A stretch of DNA of 64,000 nt from Chitinophagaceae bacterium BSSC1 (GTDB taxonomy: Bacteria > Bacteroidota > Bacteroidia > Chitinophagales > Chitinophagaceae): positions 1-64,000 of the forward strand of contig NKJC01000005.1 of assembly GCA_002256435.1 (NCBI GenBank), read 5' to 3'. The notes beneath the pieces are model-generated. The model made no database searches. It was given only the letters and a program-made list of their open reading frames with translations, and was not told the DNA's origin. This document shows positions 35,699-45,157 of the stretch, piece after piece (positions within the stretch are counted from its first letter, which is position 1; every line of letters begins with the position of its first letter). Position numbers and translations under genes: made by a program.

Positions 35699-37237
35699 TT
35701 AGTTGAATTCAATTTTTGCAAAACAAGTAGAGCCCCTGTATTGGCATGGAATAATCATTTGTCTAGCTCCCACTTGTTTTCCATACCTAGGCATAAACTC
35801 ATGCCCTTTATCCATGTTTTTAAATGTGGGGTTTCGGTCTATTTGACCATCTGGATACAAACTCTGGTCAGACAATACCATATCACGCTTGTCTTGAACA
35901 TTAAATAAGAAATGGGCTTTGTCTCCTGTATTCAAAATACCATACCCAATAAAATTATCGGAATTATCATCAAACTGAGACTTTCTAATCACATTGCTCC
36001 ATTCCATTTTCCCCATTTTATCAAAGGAAAGCAATACCACATTATCCGCAAAATATCGGGTAACCGTGTTGTTGTTCATTATACTATACCTGCTCCAAGG
36101 ATAATAACCCAAGGGTGAATAATAGGAATAATAATCCATGGGAGAATAGATAGAAGAATAGTAAGGAGAACCATACAAATAATCCCATCTGTTCAAAGCA
36201 TTACCCCTGCTGGTACTATAGGCAGATTCAGCCGCAACAAAAAATCCACCGTCTTTTTTCAGCACTATATTTTTTAGGAAGAAATCATTGAAAGCCTCTT
36301 TCTGATTGCCTTCCATCTTGGCATCTGCTCTAAAATCGGCTGTAAAAATGGTATTCATGGTGGCTAATTCCTTGTCTTGGAATTTGTCCCAAACAGAATA
36401 ATATAACCCATCAATATTGCCCCTGCGGAGTTTGCTATAAAAGGAAGTAACCAAATAATGCTTGTTCACATTATCTACTTTTACTCGAATATCATCTAAA
36501 TAAATACTGGTTAATTTTAGATTGCGCACCACAATACTATCGGCGTTAGCTGCCTTAGTTATCAAAGAAATTTTATTGATATTATCATTCTGTGCAGTTC
36601 CTGATCCGCGAATACACACAAGGTCTCCTTCATTGTCTAAAGCAAATTCTGTGAGAAAATCATTTTTCTCTGGCATGGCCACCCGAATCATAGACCTTTT
36701 TTGCAAAACCAGCTCTTTGTTAAACAACAAACTGGTTAACAAATGGGCTTTGTCATTCTTGGTAGAGATTTTAAAAACCAACACCTGCTGTTTGTTTTCA
36801 CTGGTTAAAAAAGTGTAGACCTTATTGCTATTACTTCCTGCCATATTGGTGGTATCTAGCACCACCGGGTCGGCCATTTTTTTGCCATGGGCGTCTAATT
36901 TTACCGCCATAGCATATTGAATCCCTCTTTTCTGAAACTGGTAATAGAGATAAATAAAGTCAGGGTATTGCACTAGTTCAACGTCTACTACTTTTTCTGG
37001 CATAAAGTCTAAACGGTTTTTCTCCGTCATTTTCATGTCCGTATCATAGACGGTCATATAGTGCAGGTCTCGGTAGTTTTTGTAAATGAGCACATTCCCG
37101 CTCATTTTACCCACAATTTCAAAATTAAGGGTGCGGGCATCGTCCCTATCCGGCTCTGAATAAATGACCCTTTGGCCCCAAATACCAGAAATGCCCAGAA
37201 AAAGACTAAGTACCCATATGGCTATTGACTTTTGCAT
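35699..37237 (-). CDS. Secreted protein of unknown function
   Basis: 512 residues with a clear signal peptide (1-20, ending SGIWG-QRVIYSEP). The mature part is rich in beta-type sequence (repeated short strands with Y, D, K) and contains a tyrosine/serine-rich run around 375-395 (SPYYSSIYSPMDYYSYYSP) that may be a flexible loop. I recognise no domain. The layout could be a beta-propeller, with phrases such as LVCIRGSGTAQ and GFFVAAESAYS recurring at intervals. A TTG at 37240 adds one codon; ATG at 37237 is the start. It leads a unit with the membrane protein 5 bp downstream. Function unknown. Confidence 0.75.
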   Translation of the reverse strand: MQKSIAIWVLSLFLGISGIWGQRVIYSEPDRDDARTLNFEIVGKMSGNVLIYKNYRDLHYMTVYDTDMKMTEKNRLDFMPEKVVDVELVQYPDFIYLYYQFQKRGIQYAMAVKLDAHGKKMADPVVLDTTNMAGSNSNKVYTFLTSENKQQVLVFKISTKNDKAHLLTSLLFNKELVLQKRSMIRVAMPEKNDFLTEFALDNEGDLVCIRGSGTAQNDNINKISLITKAANADSIVVRNLKLTSIYLDDIRVKVDNVNKHYLVTSFYSKLRRGNIDGLYYSVWDKFQDKELATMNTIFTADFRADAKMEGNQKEAFNDFFLKNIVLKKDGGFFVAAESAYSTSRGNALNRWDYLYGSPYYSSIYSPMDYYSYYSPLGYYPWSRYSIMNNNTVTRYFADNVVLLSFDKMGKMEWSNVIRKSQFDDNSDNFIGYGILNTGDKAHFLFNVQDKRDMVLSDQSLYPDGQIDRNPTFKNMDKGHEFMPRYGKQVGARQMIIPCQYRGSTCFAKIEFN

Positions 37238-37396
37238 CAATTAGGTGATTTTTTTCAAATGTACGCTAACTAGCTTTTTAATAGGTGTAAATAAAAGGTG
37301 AAAGATTGCCATTCTTTAAGCCCAATTTTACCGCACTTGATTGATTTTACGGCTACATTTGGAAAATAATAGCCATTTAAGAACCAACCCAGCATC

Positions 37397-39385
37397 GTGA
37401 GCAAGCAATTTAATAAGGTTACCAGCGCAGGTTTGATTATTGCGTTGGGCATCATTTACGGAGATATTGGAACCTCTCCCCTATACGTTTTAAACGAAAT
37501 TATTACAGGCAGAGTCATTTCTGAAGAACTCATTTTGGGGTCCTTGTCCTGTATTATTTGGACCCTGACCCTTCAGACCACTGTGAAATACGTGATTCTA
37601 ACACTTAAAGCGGATAACCGCGGTGAGGGTGGCATTTTCTCTTTATTTGCACTGGTTAGAAGAAGAAAAAAATGGTTGGTTTTGCCCGCCATGATTGGTG
37701 GCGCAGCTTTGCTGGCCGATGGCATTATCACTCCTCCCATTACGGTTACCTCTGCCATTGAAGGCTTGAGGCAATTGCCCGCACTTCATAATATTACACA
37801 GACTACCATTGTTGGCATAGTGATAGGTATTATCTCCTTGTTGTTTTTTGTACAACAATTTGGTACGGCTTCTATTGGCAAATTGTTTGGACCCATTATG
37901 GCCATTTGGTTTGGCATGTTGGCGGTGTTGGGAATTATACACCTCTCAGATGATATTTCTATTTTAAAATGTTTGAGCCCACATTATGCCATAGAACTGC
38001 TAACGCGATATCCCAAGGGATTCTGGCTATTGGGTGCTGTCTTTCTTTGTACAACGGGAGCAGAAGCCCTGTACAGTGATTTGGGGCATTGTGGACGCGC
38101 CAATATTAGGTACTCTTGGATCTTTGTAAAAATTTGTTTGATCTTAAACTACTTAGGCCAAGGTGCATGGTTATTGGCTAATCACCATGATCAAATTATT
38201 CCAGCCCAAGTAATGGCCGATGGATTTAACCCCTTTATTTCTGTGATGCCACAGTGGTTTAAACTGCCAGGCATTGTGATCTCTACCGTTGCCGCCATTA
38301 TTGCGTCACAGGCTTTGATCTCAGGATCATTCACTTTGATTAGTGAAGCCATGCGATTGAATTTATGGCCCAAAATGAAGATCCAATATCCTACAGAAGA
38401 AAAAGGTCAATTGTATATTCCAGGTATTAGTTTGTTGTTGTTTGTAGGTTGTATTGGCGTGGTACTCTATTTCCAAAAGTCTGCCAATATGGGTGCGGCT
38501 TATGGTTTGGCCATTACCATGTGTATGATTAGCACCAGTATTTTGTTTGCCAATTTCTTGGTGAGCAAGCGCGTATTCCCTTTGTGGATCTACCTATACC
38601 TTGCGGTTTATTTTGCCATTGAAACATCTTTCTTAATTGCCAACTTGGAGAAATTCATGCACGGTGGTTATGTAACCTTGATTGTTGGTGGCGGATTATT
38701 TGCGGTGATGTATGTTTGGTATAGAAGCCGCAAAATCAAAAATAGGTATGTGGAATTTGTGCGCATGGAACACTATATTCCTATGATTCAGGAATTGAGC
38801 AATGACAAGACCATTCCAAAATATTCTACCCACTTGATCTATATGACCAGTGCCAATAACCCCAAAGAAATTGAGCACAAAATCATTTATAGTATCATGA
38901 ATAAAAAGCCCAAAAGGGCCGATATCTATTGGTTTGTACACGTAGACGTATTGGATGATCCCTATACTTGTGAATACTCAGTAGAACATATTATTCCAAA
39001 CGATATCATCCGCGTAGAATTCAGACTGGGCTTCCGTATGGAACAGAAGATTAACCTGATGTTCCGTAAAGTGGTAGAGGAATTGGTGAATAACAAAGAA
39101 GTGAATATCACCAGCCGTTACGAAAGTTTGGAAAGAAACAACGTGGTGGGTGATTTCCAATTTATTGTATTGGAAAAATACTTAAGCCAAGACAATGAAC
39201 TCCCCATCTTTGAGCGCATAGTGATGAAACTCTATTTCTGGCTCAAAGAAATTAGTTTGGGTGAGGAACGTGGTTTTGGACTAGATCCCAGCAATGTATC
39301 CGTTGAGAAATTCCCATTGATAGTAGCACCTGTTTCCAAACTAAACTTGAAAAGGGTTTACCACGATTCCAGCGAATACGAATAG
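37397..39385 (+). CDS. kup: Potassium uptake protein Kup
   Basis: 662 residues; proton-coupled K+ importer of the inner membrane. Twelve membrane helices in residues 1-440 and a C-terminal cytosolic domain. The N-terminal LGIIYGDIGTSPLYVL is the family hallmark, followed by the DNRGEGGIFSLFAL segment and GAEALYSDLGHCG. The start is GTG at 37397 (S-K-Q-F-N-K); no ATG is nearby. There is no Ktr/Trk system or regulator adjacent. Confidence 0.95.
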   Translation: MSKQFNKVTSAGLIIALGIIYGDIGTSPLYVLNEIITGRVISEELILGSLSCIIWTLTLQTTVKYVILTLKADNRGEGGIFSLFALVRRRKKWLVLPAMIGGAALLADGIITPPITVTSAIEGLRQLPALHNITQTTIVGIVIGIISLLFFVQQFGTASIGKLFGPIMAIWFGMLAVLGIIHLSDDISILKCLSPHYAIELLTRYPKGFWLLGAVFLCTTGAEALYSDLGHCGRANIRYSWIFVKICLILNYLGQGAWLLANHHDQIIPAQVMADGFNPFISVMPQWFKLPGIVISTVAAIIASQALISGSFTLISEAMRLNLWPKMKIQYPTEEKGQLYIPGISLLLFVGCIGVVLYFQKSANMGAAYGLAITMCMISTSILFANFLVSKRVFPLWIYLYLAVYFAIETSFLIANLEKFMHGGYVTLIVGGGLFAVMYVWYRSRKIKNRYVEFVRMEHYIPMIQELSNDKTIPKYSTHLIYMTSANNPKEIEHKIIYSIMNKKPKRADIYWFVHVDVLDDPYTCEYSVEHIIPNDIIRVEFRLGFRMEQKINLMFRKVVEELVNNKEVNITSRYESLERNNVVGDFQFIVLEKYLSQDNELPIFERIVMKLYFWLKEISLGEERGFGLDPSNVSVEKFPLIVAPVSKLNLKRVYHDSSEYE

Positions 39386-39415
39386 GGTTCTTAAATTTTT
39401 GTATCTTAACAGTGC

Positions 39416-40204
39416 TTGCCAATAACACTGTTATATATCATCCTCATTTACGGGGGCATTCTACTCTTTGCCTATTTGGTACAGGAGCGCTTTATCTTTA
39501 AACCAGAGAAGCTACCTCAAGACTTTGAATACAAGTATGACGCGCCTTTTGAAGAATTGTTTTTTGATGTAGCCCCAGGTGTACGTATCAATGGACTGCA
39601 TTTTTACTGCAAGGAACCAAAGGGGCTCATCCTCTATTTTCATGGAAATTCTAGAAGTATTAAGGGATGGGCCAAATACGCCAGAGACTTTTATAGATTT
39701 GGCTATGACGTAGTATTGGTTGACTATCGTGGTTTTGGTAAGAGTACCGGAAAGCGCGGAGAGAAAGACATGCTGGCCGATATGCAATTTGTCTACGAGC
39801 AATTATTGAAGCAATGCCCAGAACACCATCTATTAGTGTATGGCAGAAGCATGGGCAGTGGTTTTGCCACCAAGATTGCTGCAGACAATTCACCCAGGTA
39901 TTTGATACTAGATGCACCCTATTATAGTTTTATCAAAGTAGCCGAGCGATTCATTCCATTTCTGCCACACAAGTGGTGGTTGCGTTACAAGCTCAGAACA
40001 GACCAGTGGATTAGAAAAGTAAACTGCCATACCTATATTATTCATGGCACTAAGGACTGGCTCATTCCCATTACCCAAAGTGAAAAATTACAGGCCATTA
40101 ATCCACACAAGATTACCCTCATTCGCATACATGGAGGGGGGCATAATAACCTACCCACTTATGATGAGTATCATAATTTTATCAGAGACATTCTTAAATA
40201 TTAA
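39416..40204 (+). CDS. Membrane-anchored alpha/beta hydrolase (Bem46-like), paralog 1
   Basis: 262 residues. One N-terminal membrane helix (about 3-20) anchors a cytosolic or periplasmic hydrolase domain. Motifs are Y-F-H-G-N-S (oxyanion region), DYRGFGKSTGKRGE, the nucleophile G-R-S-M-G-S and a C-terminal G-G-G-H-N-N-L-P-T with the catalytic His. The start is TTG at 39416; no in-frame ATG precedes the domain. The next gene is a paralog. Esterase, thioesterase or peptidase activity is possible; the substrate is unknown. Confidence 0.85.
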   Translation: MPITLLYIILIYGGILLFAYLVQERFIFKPEKLPQDFEYKYDAPFEELFFDVAPGVRINGLHFYCKEPKGLILYFHGNSRSIKGWAKYARDFYRFGYDVVLVDYRGFGKSTGKRGEKDMLADMQFVYEQLLKQCPEHHLLVYGRSMGSGFATKIAADNSPRYLILDAPYYSFIKVAERFIPFLPHKWWLRYKLRTDQWIRKVNCHTYIIHGTKDWLIPITQSEKLQAINPHKITLIRIHGGGHNNLPTYDEYHNFIRDILKY

Positions 40205-40224
40205 GGGGATTGCCCTACAGAGTG

Positions 40225-40232
40225 TATTTTCG
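40225..40232 (+). promoter_or_regulatory. -7 box of the second hydrolase gene
   Basis: TATTTTCG (one mismatch to TAnnTTTG) is followed by CCGC and the ATG at 40237, a 4-nt gap. It overlaps the longer frame that begins at 40210 and so decides the start. Confidence 0.45.
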
Positions 40233-40236
40233 CCGC

Positions 40237-41055
40237 ATGAAAGCTTTGAGCAAAAAACAATTCCGTTGGATCAAAATTATTGTGGCCATTTATGCCATTG
40301 CAGGAATTGCTTTTTATTATCTACAAGAAAAAATCATATTTCATCCTTGGAATATTCCAGTTAGCCAAGCATTTGATTTTAAGGACCCATTTGTAGAAAC
40401 CAATTTGAGATTAGACGAAACAACTAACTATAATTTGGTGCAGTTTAAAACTAAAGACACTATTACTAAAGGAGTGGTCTTGTATTTTCATGGCAACAAG
40501 GGCAATATTAATAGGTATGCCAAATTTGCCAAAAATTTTACTCGAAATGGCTATGAAGTCTGGATGATTGACTATCCAAAATTTGGAAAATCAACAGGTA
40601 CATTATCAGAAGCCAATTTAAATGAAATGGCATTGCAATTATACAAACTGGCAAGGGTTCGTTACCAACCCGCGCAAATTGTACTCTACGGGAAGTCACT
40701 AGGCACAGGCATTGCAGCACAACTAGCCAGTATCAGAGATTGCAAACAACTCATTTTAGAAACACCTTACAACAGCATGGTTTCTTTGGTTAGTCACTAT
40801 GCATTGATCTACCCAATAGAAAGTATGTTGAAATTCAAATTTCATACAGACCAATACTTAGCAAAAGTAACAGCCCCTATTTGTATTTTCCATGGAACGG
40901 ATGATGCTTTGATTCCTTTGAGCAATGCAGAAAAATTGAAAAAGGTTTTAAAACCTTCTGATCAATTTCTGATTTTACAAAAAGGCACCCATCACAATCT
41001 AAATGATTTTCCACAGATGCAACAGGCCTTAGACAGCCTCTTACAAAGACCTTAA
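40237..41055 (+). CDS. Membrane-anchored alpha/beta hydrolase (Bem46-like), paralog 2
   Basis: 272 residues, same build as the gene 33 bp upstream: an N-terminal membrane helix (about 10-28), FHPWNIP, Y-F-H-G-N-K-G-N, DYPKFGKSTG, nucleophile elbow G-K-S-L-G-T and the C-terminal G-T-H-H-N-L. Sequence similarity to paralog 1 is visible along the whole length, so the pair arose by tandem duplication. A TTG-initiated longer frame (40210) is rejected because a promoter box lies inside it. Substrate unknown. Confidence 0.85.
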   Translation: MKALSKKQFRWIKIIVAIYAIAGIAFYYLQEKIIFHPWNIPVSQAFDFKDPFVETNLRLDETTNYNLVQFKTKDTITKGVVLYFHGNKGNINRYAKFAKNFTRNGYEVWMIDYPKFGKSTGTLSEANLNEMALQLYKLARVRYQPAQIVLYGKSLGTGIAAQLASIRDCKQLILETPYNSMVSLVSHYALIYPIESMLKFKFHTDQYLAKVTAPICIFHGTDDALIPLSNAEKLKKVLKPSDQFLILQKGTHHNLNDFPQMQQALDSLLQRP

Positions 41056-41128
41056 TATGGGTACCATTTGCGCTTTATACAAACCGATAAAGCTGCATAG
41101 ATGAAATCTAAAAAGCGGTCTTAGCAAT

Positions 41129-41158
41129 TTTGTCAGCTCCCAAATTAGTTTAACTTTA
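41129..41158 (+). promoter_or_regulatory. Promoter of the gntP operon
   Basis: TTTG (41129-41132), 18 bp spacer, TAACTTTA (41151-41158, one mismatch), 14 nt before the ATG at 41173. It would drive the four-gene unit up to 45157. Confidence 0.5.
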
Positions 41159-41172
41159 GACAAAGCTCTGCC

Positions 41173-42486
41173 ATGTCTATACTCTTGTTGGTCTTTGCCG
41201 TTGCTGCATTAATCTTACTGATTACGGTAGTAAAACTGCATCCCTTCTTGGCTTTTTTAATGGTCTGTATTGTTACTGGTTTGGGCAAATCCATGGAAGC
41301 CGGCAAACTCATAGCTTCTATTCAAAAAGGCATTGGAGACGTGATGGGTTCACTCTTGGTCATCTTGATTTTAGGAGCCATGTTGGGTAAATTGGTGGCA
41401 GATAGTGGTGCCGCCAATAAGATAGCACAGGCATTGATTCAAGCGTTTGGCACCAAACATATTCAGTGGGCCTTGGTGCTCACAGCCTTTATTGTAGGCA
41501 TCCCCTTATTTTATGGCGTTGGGTTTGTGTTATTGGTACCTCTTGTGATTGGTATTGCGGCTAAATACAAATTACCGGCTGTTTATTTAGGGCTTCCCAC
41601 TTTGGCTGCGCTCTCTGTAACACATGGCTATTTACCACCCCATCCATCGCCTGTGGCATTGTCTGAGCAATTTCACGCAGACCTTGGTACCACGCTATTC
41701 TATGGCATTATCATTGCTATTCCAGCCATCATTATTGCGGGGCCTATTTTCTCTGTGACTTTAAAAAAATATACCAATGCACCCTTGGCCATATTTTCTA
41801 ACAAAGAAATTCCTGATAACCAGTTACCCGGATTATTCGCTTCCATGATGGCGGCATTTTTACCCGTGCTACTCATTGGACTAGATACCCTGGTTAAAAT
41901 CTGGATGCCTTTTAATAATGGTTTTACTAGTTTGGTGCATACCCTTGGAGACCCCAGTATTGCCATGTTGATTAGCTTATTAATAGCAATCTATACATTG
42001 GGAATCAAACAGGGCAAAACCATTGCAGCCATGATGGGCCCAATGGGCGATGCGGTAAAAGATATTTCCAGCATCTTACTCATCATTGGTGGTGCAGGAG
42101 CGCTCAAACAAGTTTTGATGGATGCGGGTATTAGCAATGACTTAGTACAACCCTTGGTAGGACTTTCTATTCATCCACTCTTACTGGCTTGGGGCATTAG
42201 TGCCATTATTCGTGTTAGCGTAGGATCCGCTACGGTAGCGGGTTTGACAACAGCTGGCATTGTAGCACCACTCATTGCAACAACGGGTGTAAATCCTTCT
42301 TTAATGGTTTTAGCAACAGGTGCTGGATCACTCATGTTCTCTCATGTAAATGATCCAGGATTCTGGATGTTCAAAGAATATTTTAACCTCTCCGTCAAAG
42401 ACACCATCCGTACTTGGAGTATCATGGAAACTATTGTGTCCGTGGCCGGATTGATTGGCGTATTGATCATCAATTATTTTATCTAA
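41173..42486 (+). CDS. GntP-family permease
   Basis: 437 residues, about twelve membrane segments. The GntP/gluconate:H+ symporter family signature is visible as LGAMLGKLVADSGAA near residue 57, with HGYLPPHPSPV near 155 and SGSATVAG-like VGSATVAGLTTAG near 355. Members carry gluconate, fructuronate and also D-serine (DsdX). Because the next genes are a RidA protein and a D-serine dehydratase-like enzyme, I infer uptake of a D-hydroxy amino acid such as D-serine, rather than gluconate. No gluconate kinase is near. First gene of the unit. Confidence 0.9.
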   Translation: MSILLLVFAVAALILLITVVKLHPFLAFLMVCIVTGLGKSMEAGKLIASIQKGIGDVMGSLLVILILGAMLGKLVADSGAANKIAQALIQAFGTKHIQWALVLTAFIVGIPLFYGVGFVLLVPLVIGIAAKYKLPAVYLGLPTLAALSVTHGYLPPHPSPVALSEQFHADLGTTLFYGIIIAIPAIIIAGPIFSVTLKKYTNAPLAIFSNKEIPDNQLPGLFASMMAAFLPVLLIGLDTLVKIWMPFNNGFTSLVHTLGDPSIAMLISLLIAIYTLGIKQGKTIAAMMGPMGDAVKDISSILLIIGGAGALKQVLMDAGISNDLVQPLVGLSIHPLLLAWGISAIIRVSVGSATVAGLTTAGIVAPLIATTGVNPSLMVLATGAGSLMFSHVNDPGFWMFKEYFNLSVKDTIRTWSIMETIVSVAGLIGVLIINYFI

Positions 42487-42495
42487 TATAGCGTT

Positions 42496-42966
42496 ATGAC
42501 AGCTGAAGAAAATTTTGCGGCACTGGGCTATACCCTGCCACCTGCACCCAAACCATTGGGCGTTTACAAACCCTTGTTAATAGACGGAAGACATTGTTAT
42601 GTTTCCGGACACGGCACAGTTAAAACTGATGGATCCTTAATCATTGGCCGTATAGGAGAAACCCTAACACCAGAAGAAGGAAAAACTGCAGCATTGCAAG
42701 TTGGACTGGCTATATTAGCCACCATCAAAGCCAACCTAGGTTCACTCAATAGAATTAAGCGCGTGATTAAGGTATTGGGCATGGTAAATTGTACAGCTGA
42801 TTTTGATAAACATCCGCGCATCATCAATGGATGCTCCGAATTATTTGCCAAAGTATGGGGAACAGACAATGGCATTGGTGTAAGAAGTGCCGTGGGCATG
42901 GGCTCCTTACCAGACAATATTCCTGTTGAAATTGAAGCCCTATTTGAATTAGAAGAAATTGATTGA
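42496..42966 (+). CDS. RidA family protein (reactive enamine/imine deaminase)
   Basis: 156 residues. Long type of RidA/YjgF/UK114 protein with the core blocks V-S-G-H-G-T-V, GRIGETLTPEEGKTAA, KRVIKVLGMVNCT and the arginine-bearing G-V-R-S-A-V-G-M-G-S-L-P, then E-I-E-A-L-F-E-L. RidA proteins hydrolyse 2-aminoacrylate and related imines made by PLP-dependent serine/threonine dehydratases. The position 9 bp after the permease and 17 bp before a PLP enzyme of the D-serine dehydratase type fits this task exactly. Confidence 0.92.
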   Translation: MTAEENFAALGYTLPPAPKPLGVYKPLLIDGRHCYVSGHGTVKTDGSLIIGRIGETLTPEEGKTAALQVGLAILATIKANLGSLNRIKRVIKVLGMVNCTADFDKHPRIINGCSELFAKVWGTDNGIGVRSAVGMGSLPDNIPVEIEALFELEEID

Positions 42967-42983
42967 TTTAAAATAAGTAGTAG

Positions 42984-44084
42984 ATGAAATGGTATGAAGT
43001 AAAAAATCCGGAAGCATTAGACACACCTGCACTGTTGGTGTATCCGGATAGGGTAAGAGAAAATATAAAACAAGCAAAATTGATGGCGGGTAATTCAGCC
43101 AATTTACGCCCCCATGTAAAGACCAATAAAATGAAAGAAGTTTGCCAGATGCTCTTAGACGAGGGCATCCGCAAATTCAAATGCGCTACCATTGCCGAAG
43201 CAGAAATGTTGGGTATAGTAGAAGCACCAGATGTATTGATTGCACACCAACTAACAGGACCAAAAGCTGCACGTTTATTGGCCTTGGTGGAACATTATCC
43301 AAATACACATTTTGCAACCCTGGTAGACAATTTGCATACGGCTACCATTCTTGCTAAAACATTTGCAGTTGCAGGCAAATCCTTAGACCTCTATATTGAT
43401 TTGAATGTAGGTATGAACAGATCTGGGATTATTCCAGAAAAAGGATTGGATTTGTTTCAAGCCTGCGCATCATTAACTGGTATACAAATTGTTGGCTTGC
43501 ATATCTATGATGGCCACTTGCGTGATACGGATTTAACCATTAGAAAAGAGCGTAGTAATGAAGCTTTTGAAAGAGCTATTGCACTGCATACAGCCATTCA
43601 GGAATCAAGCGGACAAAACTTAAAAATGGTAGCTGGTGGTTCTCCAAGCTTTCCTACCCATACCCATAGAAAGAACGTAGAATTTAGCCCAGGCACATTT
43701 GTATTTTGGGACTGGGGTTACAAACATATTGTACCCGATGAACCCTTTGAATACGCGGCATTGGTAGCTACCAGTATTATTTCTATCATGGAAGACAACA
43801 GGCTTTGTTTAGACCTTGGACACAAAGCCATTGCTGCAGAAAACCCCTTACCCCGAGTTCATTTTTTAAATGCGCCAGAAGCTGTTCCAGTTTCACAAAG
43901 TGAGGAACATATGGTAGTACAAGTGGCTGATAGTAGCAAATATGCCGTAGGAGATTTATGGTATGGTGTACCCGTGCATATTTGTCCAACCGTGGCTTTG
44001 TTTGCAGAAGCCCAAGTAATTCAACACCATGAAAATACCCAGCAATGGCAGGTGATTGCTAGAAATAGAAAAATCAATTTCTAA
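42984..44084 (+). CDS. Fold-type III PLP enzyme, D-serine dehydratase/D-threonine aldolase family
   Basis: 366 residues. N-terminal alanine-racemase-like barrel with the PLP lysine K46 in R-P-H-V-K-T-N-K, and a C-terminal beta domain with P-V-H-I-C-P-T. H332 and C334 occupy the metal site: in the D-serine dehydratase branch a His-x-Cys pair binds Zn2+, whereas D-threonine aldolases carry His-x-Asp (recalled from published structures). The sequence therefore favours a dehydratase acting on D-serine or 3-hydroxy-D-aspartate, giving pyruvate or oxaloacetate plus ammonia, with RidA helping. An aldolase cannot be excluded. Its stop overlaps the dipeptidase start (TAATG). Confidence 0.85.
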   Translation: MKWYEVKNPEALDTPALLVYPDRVRENIKQAKLMAGNSANLRPHVKTNKMKEVCQMLLDEGIRKFKCATIAEAEMLGIVEAPDVLIAHQLTGPKAARLLALVEHYPNTHFATLVDNLHTATILAKTFAVAGKSLDLYIDLNVGMNRSGIIPEKGLDLFQACASLTGIQIVGLHIYDGHLRDTDLTIRKERSNEAFERAIALHTAIQESSGQNLKMVAGGSPSFPTHTHRKNVEFSPGTFVFWDWGYKHIVPDEPFEYAALVATSIISIMEDNRLCLDLGHKAIAAENPLPRVHFLNAPEAVPVSQSEEHMVVQVADSSKYAVGDLWYGVPVHICPTVALFAEAQVIQHHENTQQWQVIARNRKINF

Positions 44085-45157
44085 TGTTTTTGATAGACGC
44101 TCATTTGGATTTGGCCATGAATGCCATGGAATGGAATAGGAACCTGCGCTTAAGCGTGCAAGAGATTCGTGCATCCGAAACAGACATGACAGACAAACCA
44201 GATAGGGCCAAGGGAACTGTATCATTACCTGCTCTACGCCAAGGCAATATTGGATTAGTTGTAGCCACACAAATTGCCCGTTATGTTGGACCCGGAAGCA
44301 CGCTCAAAGGATGGCATTCACCCGAACAGGCTTGGGCACAAACACAGGGACAATTGGCTTGGTACCGTGCCATGGAAGCTGCAGGTGAAATGCGTCAGAT
44401 CAAGGACCAGCAAGGATTAGAAGAACACCTGTCTTACTGGAATCAAGATGCCAATCACAAAGACAAAGCCATTGGTTATGTGTTAAGTTTAGAGGGGGCC
44501 GATTCACTGATCACGCTGGATCATTTACATATTGCTTATGGCTATGGTTTGCGTGCCGTAGGACCCGGACATTATGGACCGGGTAGGTATGCCAATGGTA
44601 CCGATGCTTCCGGCCATTTAAATGAGATGGGGAGCAACCTACTCAAAGAAATGCGTTCTCTCAATATGATTTTAGACGCCACGCATTTATGTGATGAAGC
44701 ATTCTGGGATGCCATGGACATCTATGATGGAACCATTTGGGCATCACATAATAATTGTAGAGCACTGGTAAACCATAACAGACAATTTAGTGATGAAATG
44801 ATCAAGGTCTTGATTCAAAAAGATGCCGTGATTGGTGGGGCATTGGATGCTTGGATGATGGTACCAGGTTGGCAACGTGGTGTCTCAACCCCTGAGTCTA
44901 TGAATTGCAGTTTGACTGTGATGATTGACCACTTAGACCATATTTGTCAATTGGCCGGAAACACCCGCCATGTGGGTATTGGAACAGATTTAGATGGAGC
45001 TTATGGCAAGGAACAATGTCCCTATGATCTTGATACCATTGCAGACATGCAACAACTAGAAAACATGTTGCAACAACGCGGCTATACCCAAATAGATTTG
45101 GAAAATATTTTCCATGACAACTGGCTAAGACAGCTTAGAAAATCCTTGCCACACTAA
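44084..45157 (+). CDS. Membrane dipeptidase (peptidase M19)
   Basis: 357 residues; a zinc-dependent dipeptidase of the renal dipeptidase family, which accepts dipeptides with a C-terminal D-amino acid. Metal ligands: H-x-D in D-A-H-L-D-L at the N-terminus, E in Y-V-L-S-L-E-G-A-D, His in D-A-T-H-L-C-D and in W-A-S-H-N-N. No signal peptide, so it acts in the cytosol. It is translationally coupled to the PLP enzyme (one-base overlap). In this unit it may release D-amino acids from imported peptides. It converges on ldcA with a 4-bp overlap of stop codons. Confidence 0.9.
   Translation: MFLIDAHLDLAMNAMEWNRNLRLSVQEIRASETDMTDKPDRAKGTVSLPALRQGNIGLVVATQIARYVGPGSTLKGWHSPEQAWAQTQGQLAWYRAMEAAGEMRQIKDQQGLEEHLSYWNQDANHKDKAIGYVLSLEGADSLITLDHLHIAYGYGLRAVGPGHYGPGRYANGTDASGHLNEMGSNLLKEMRSLNMILDATHLCDEAFWDAMDIYDGTIWASHNNCRALVNHNRQFSDEMIKVLIQKDAVIGGALDAWMMVPGWQRGVSTPESMNCSLTVMIDHLDHICQLAGNTRHVGIGTDLDGAYGKEQCPYDLDTIADMQQLENMLQQRGYTQIDLENIFHDNWLRQLRKSLPH

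Noticed and set aside
41173..42486. Gluconate utilisation by the GntP permease together with the gluconate-dehydrogenase-type genes at 48928-51351
   Set aside because: The loci are 6 kb apart with unrelated genes between, no gluconate kinase is seen, and the operon partners of the permease point to D-amino acids.
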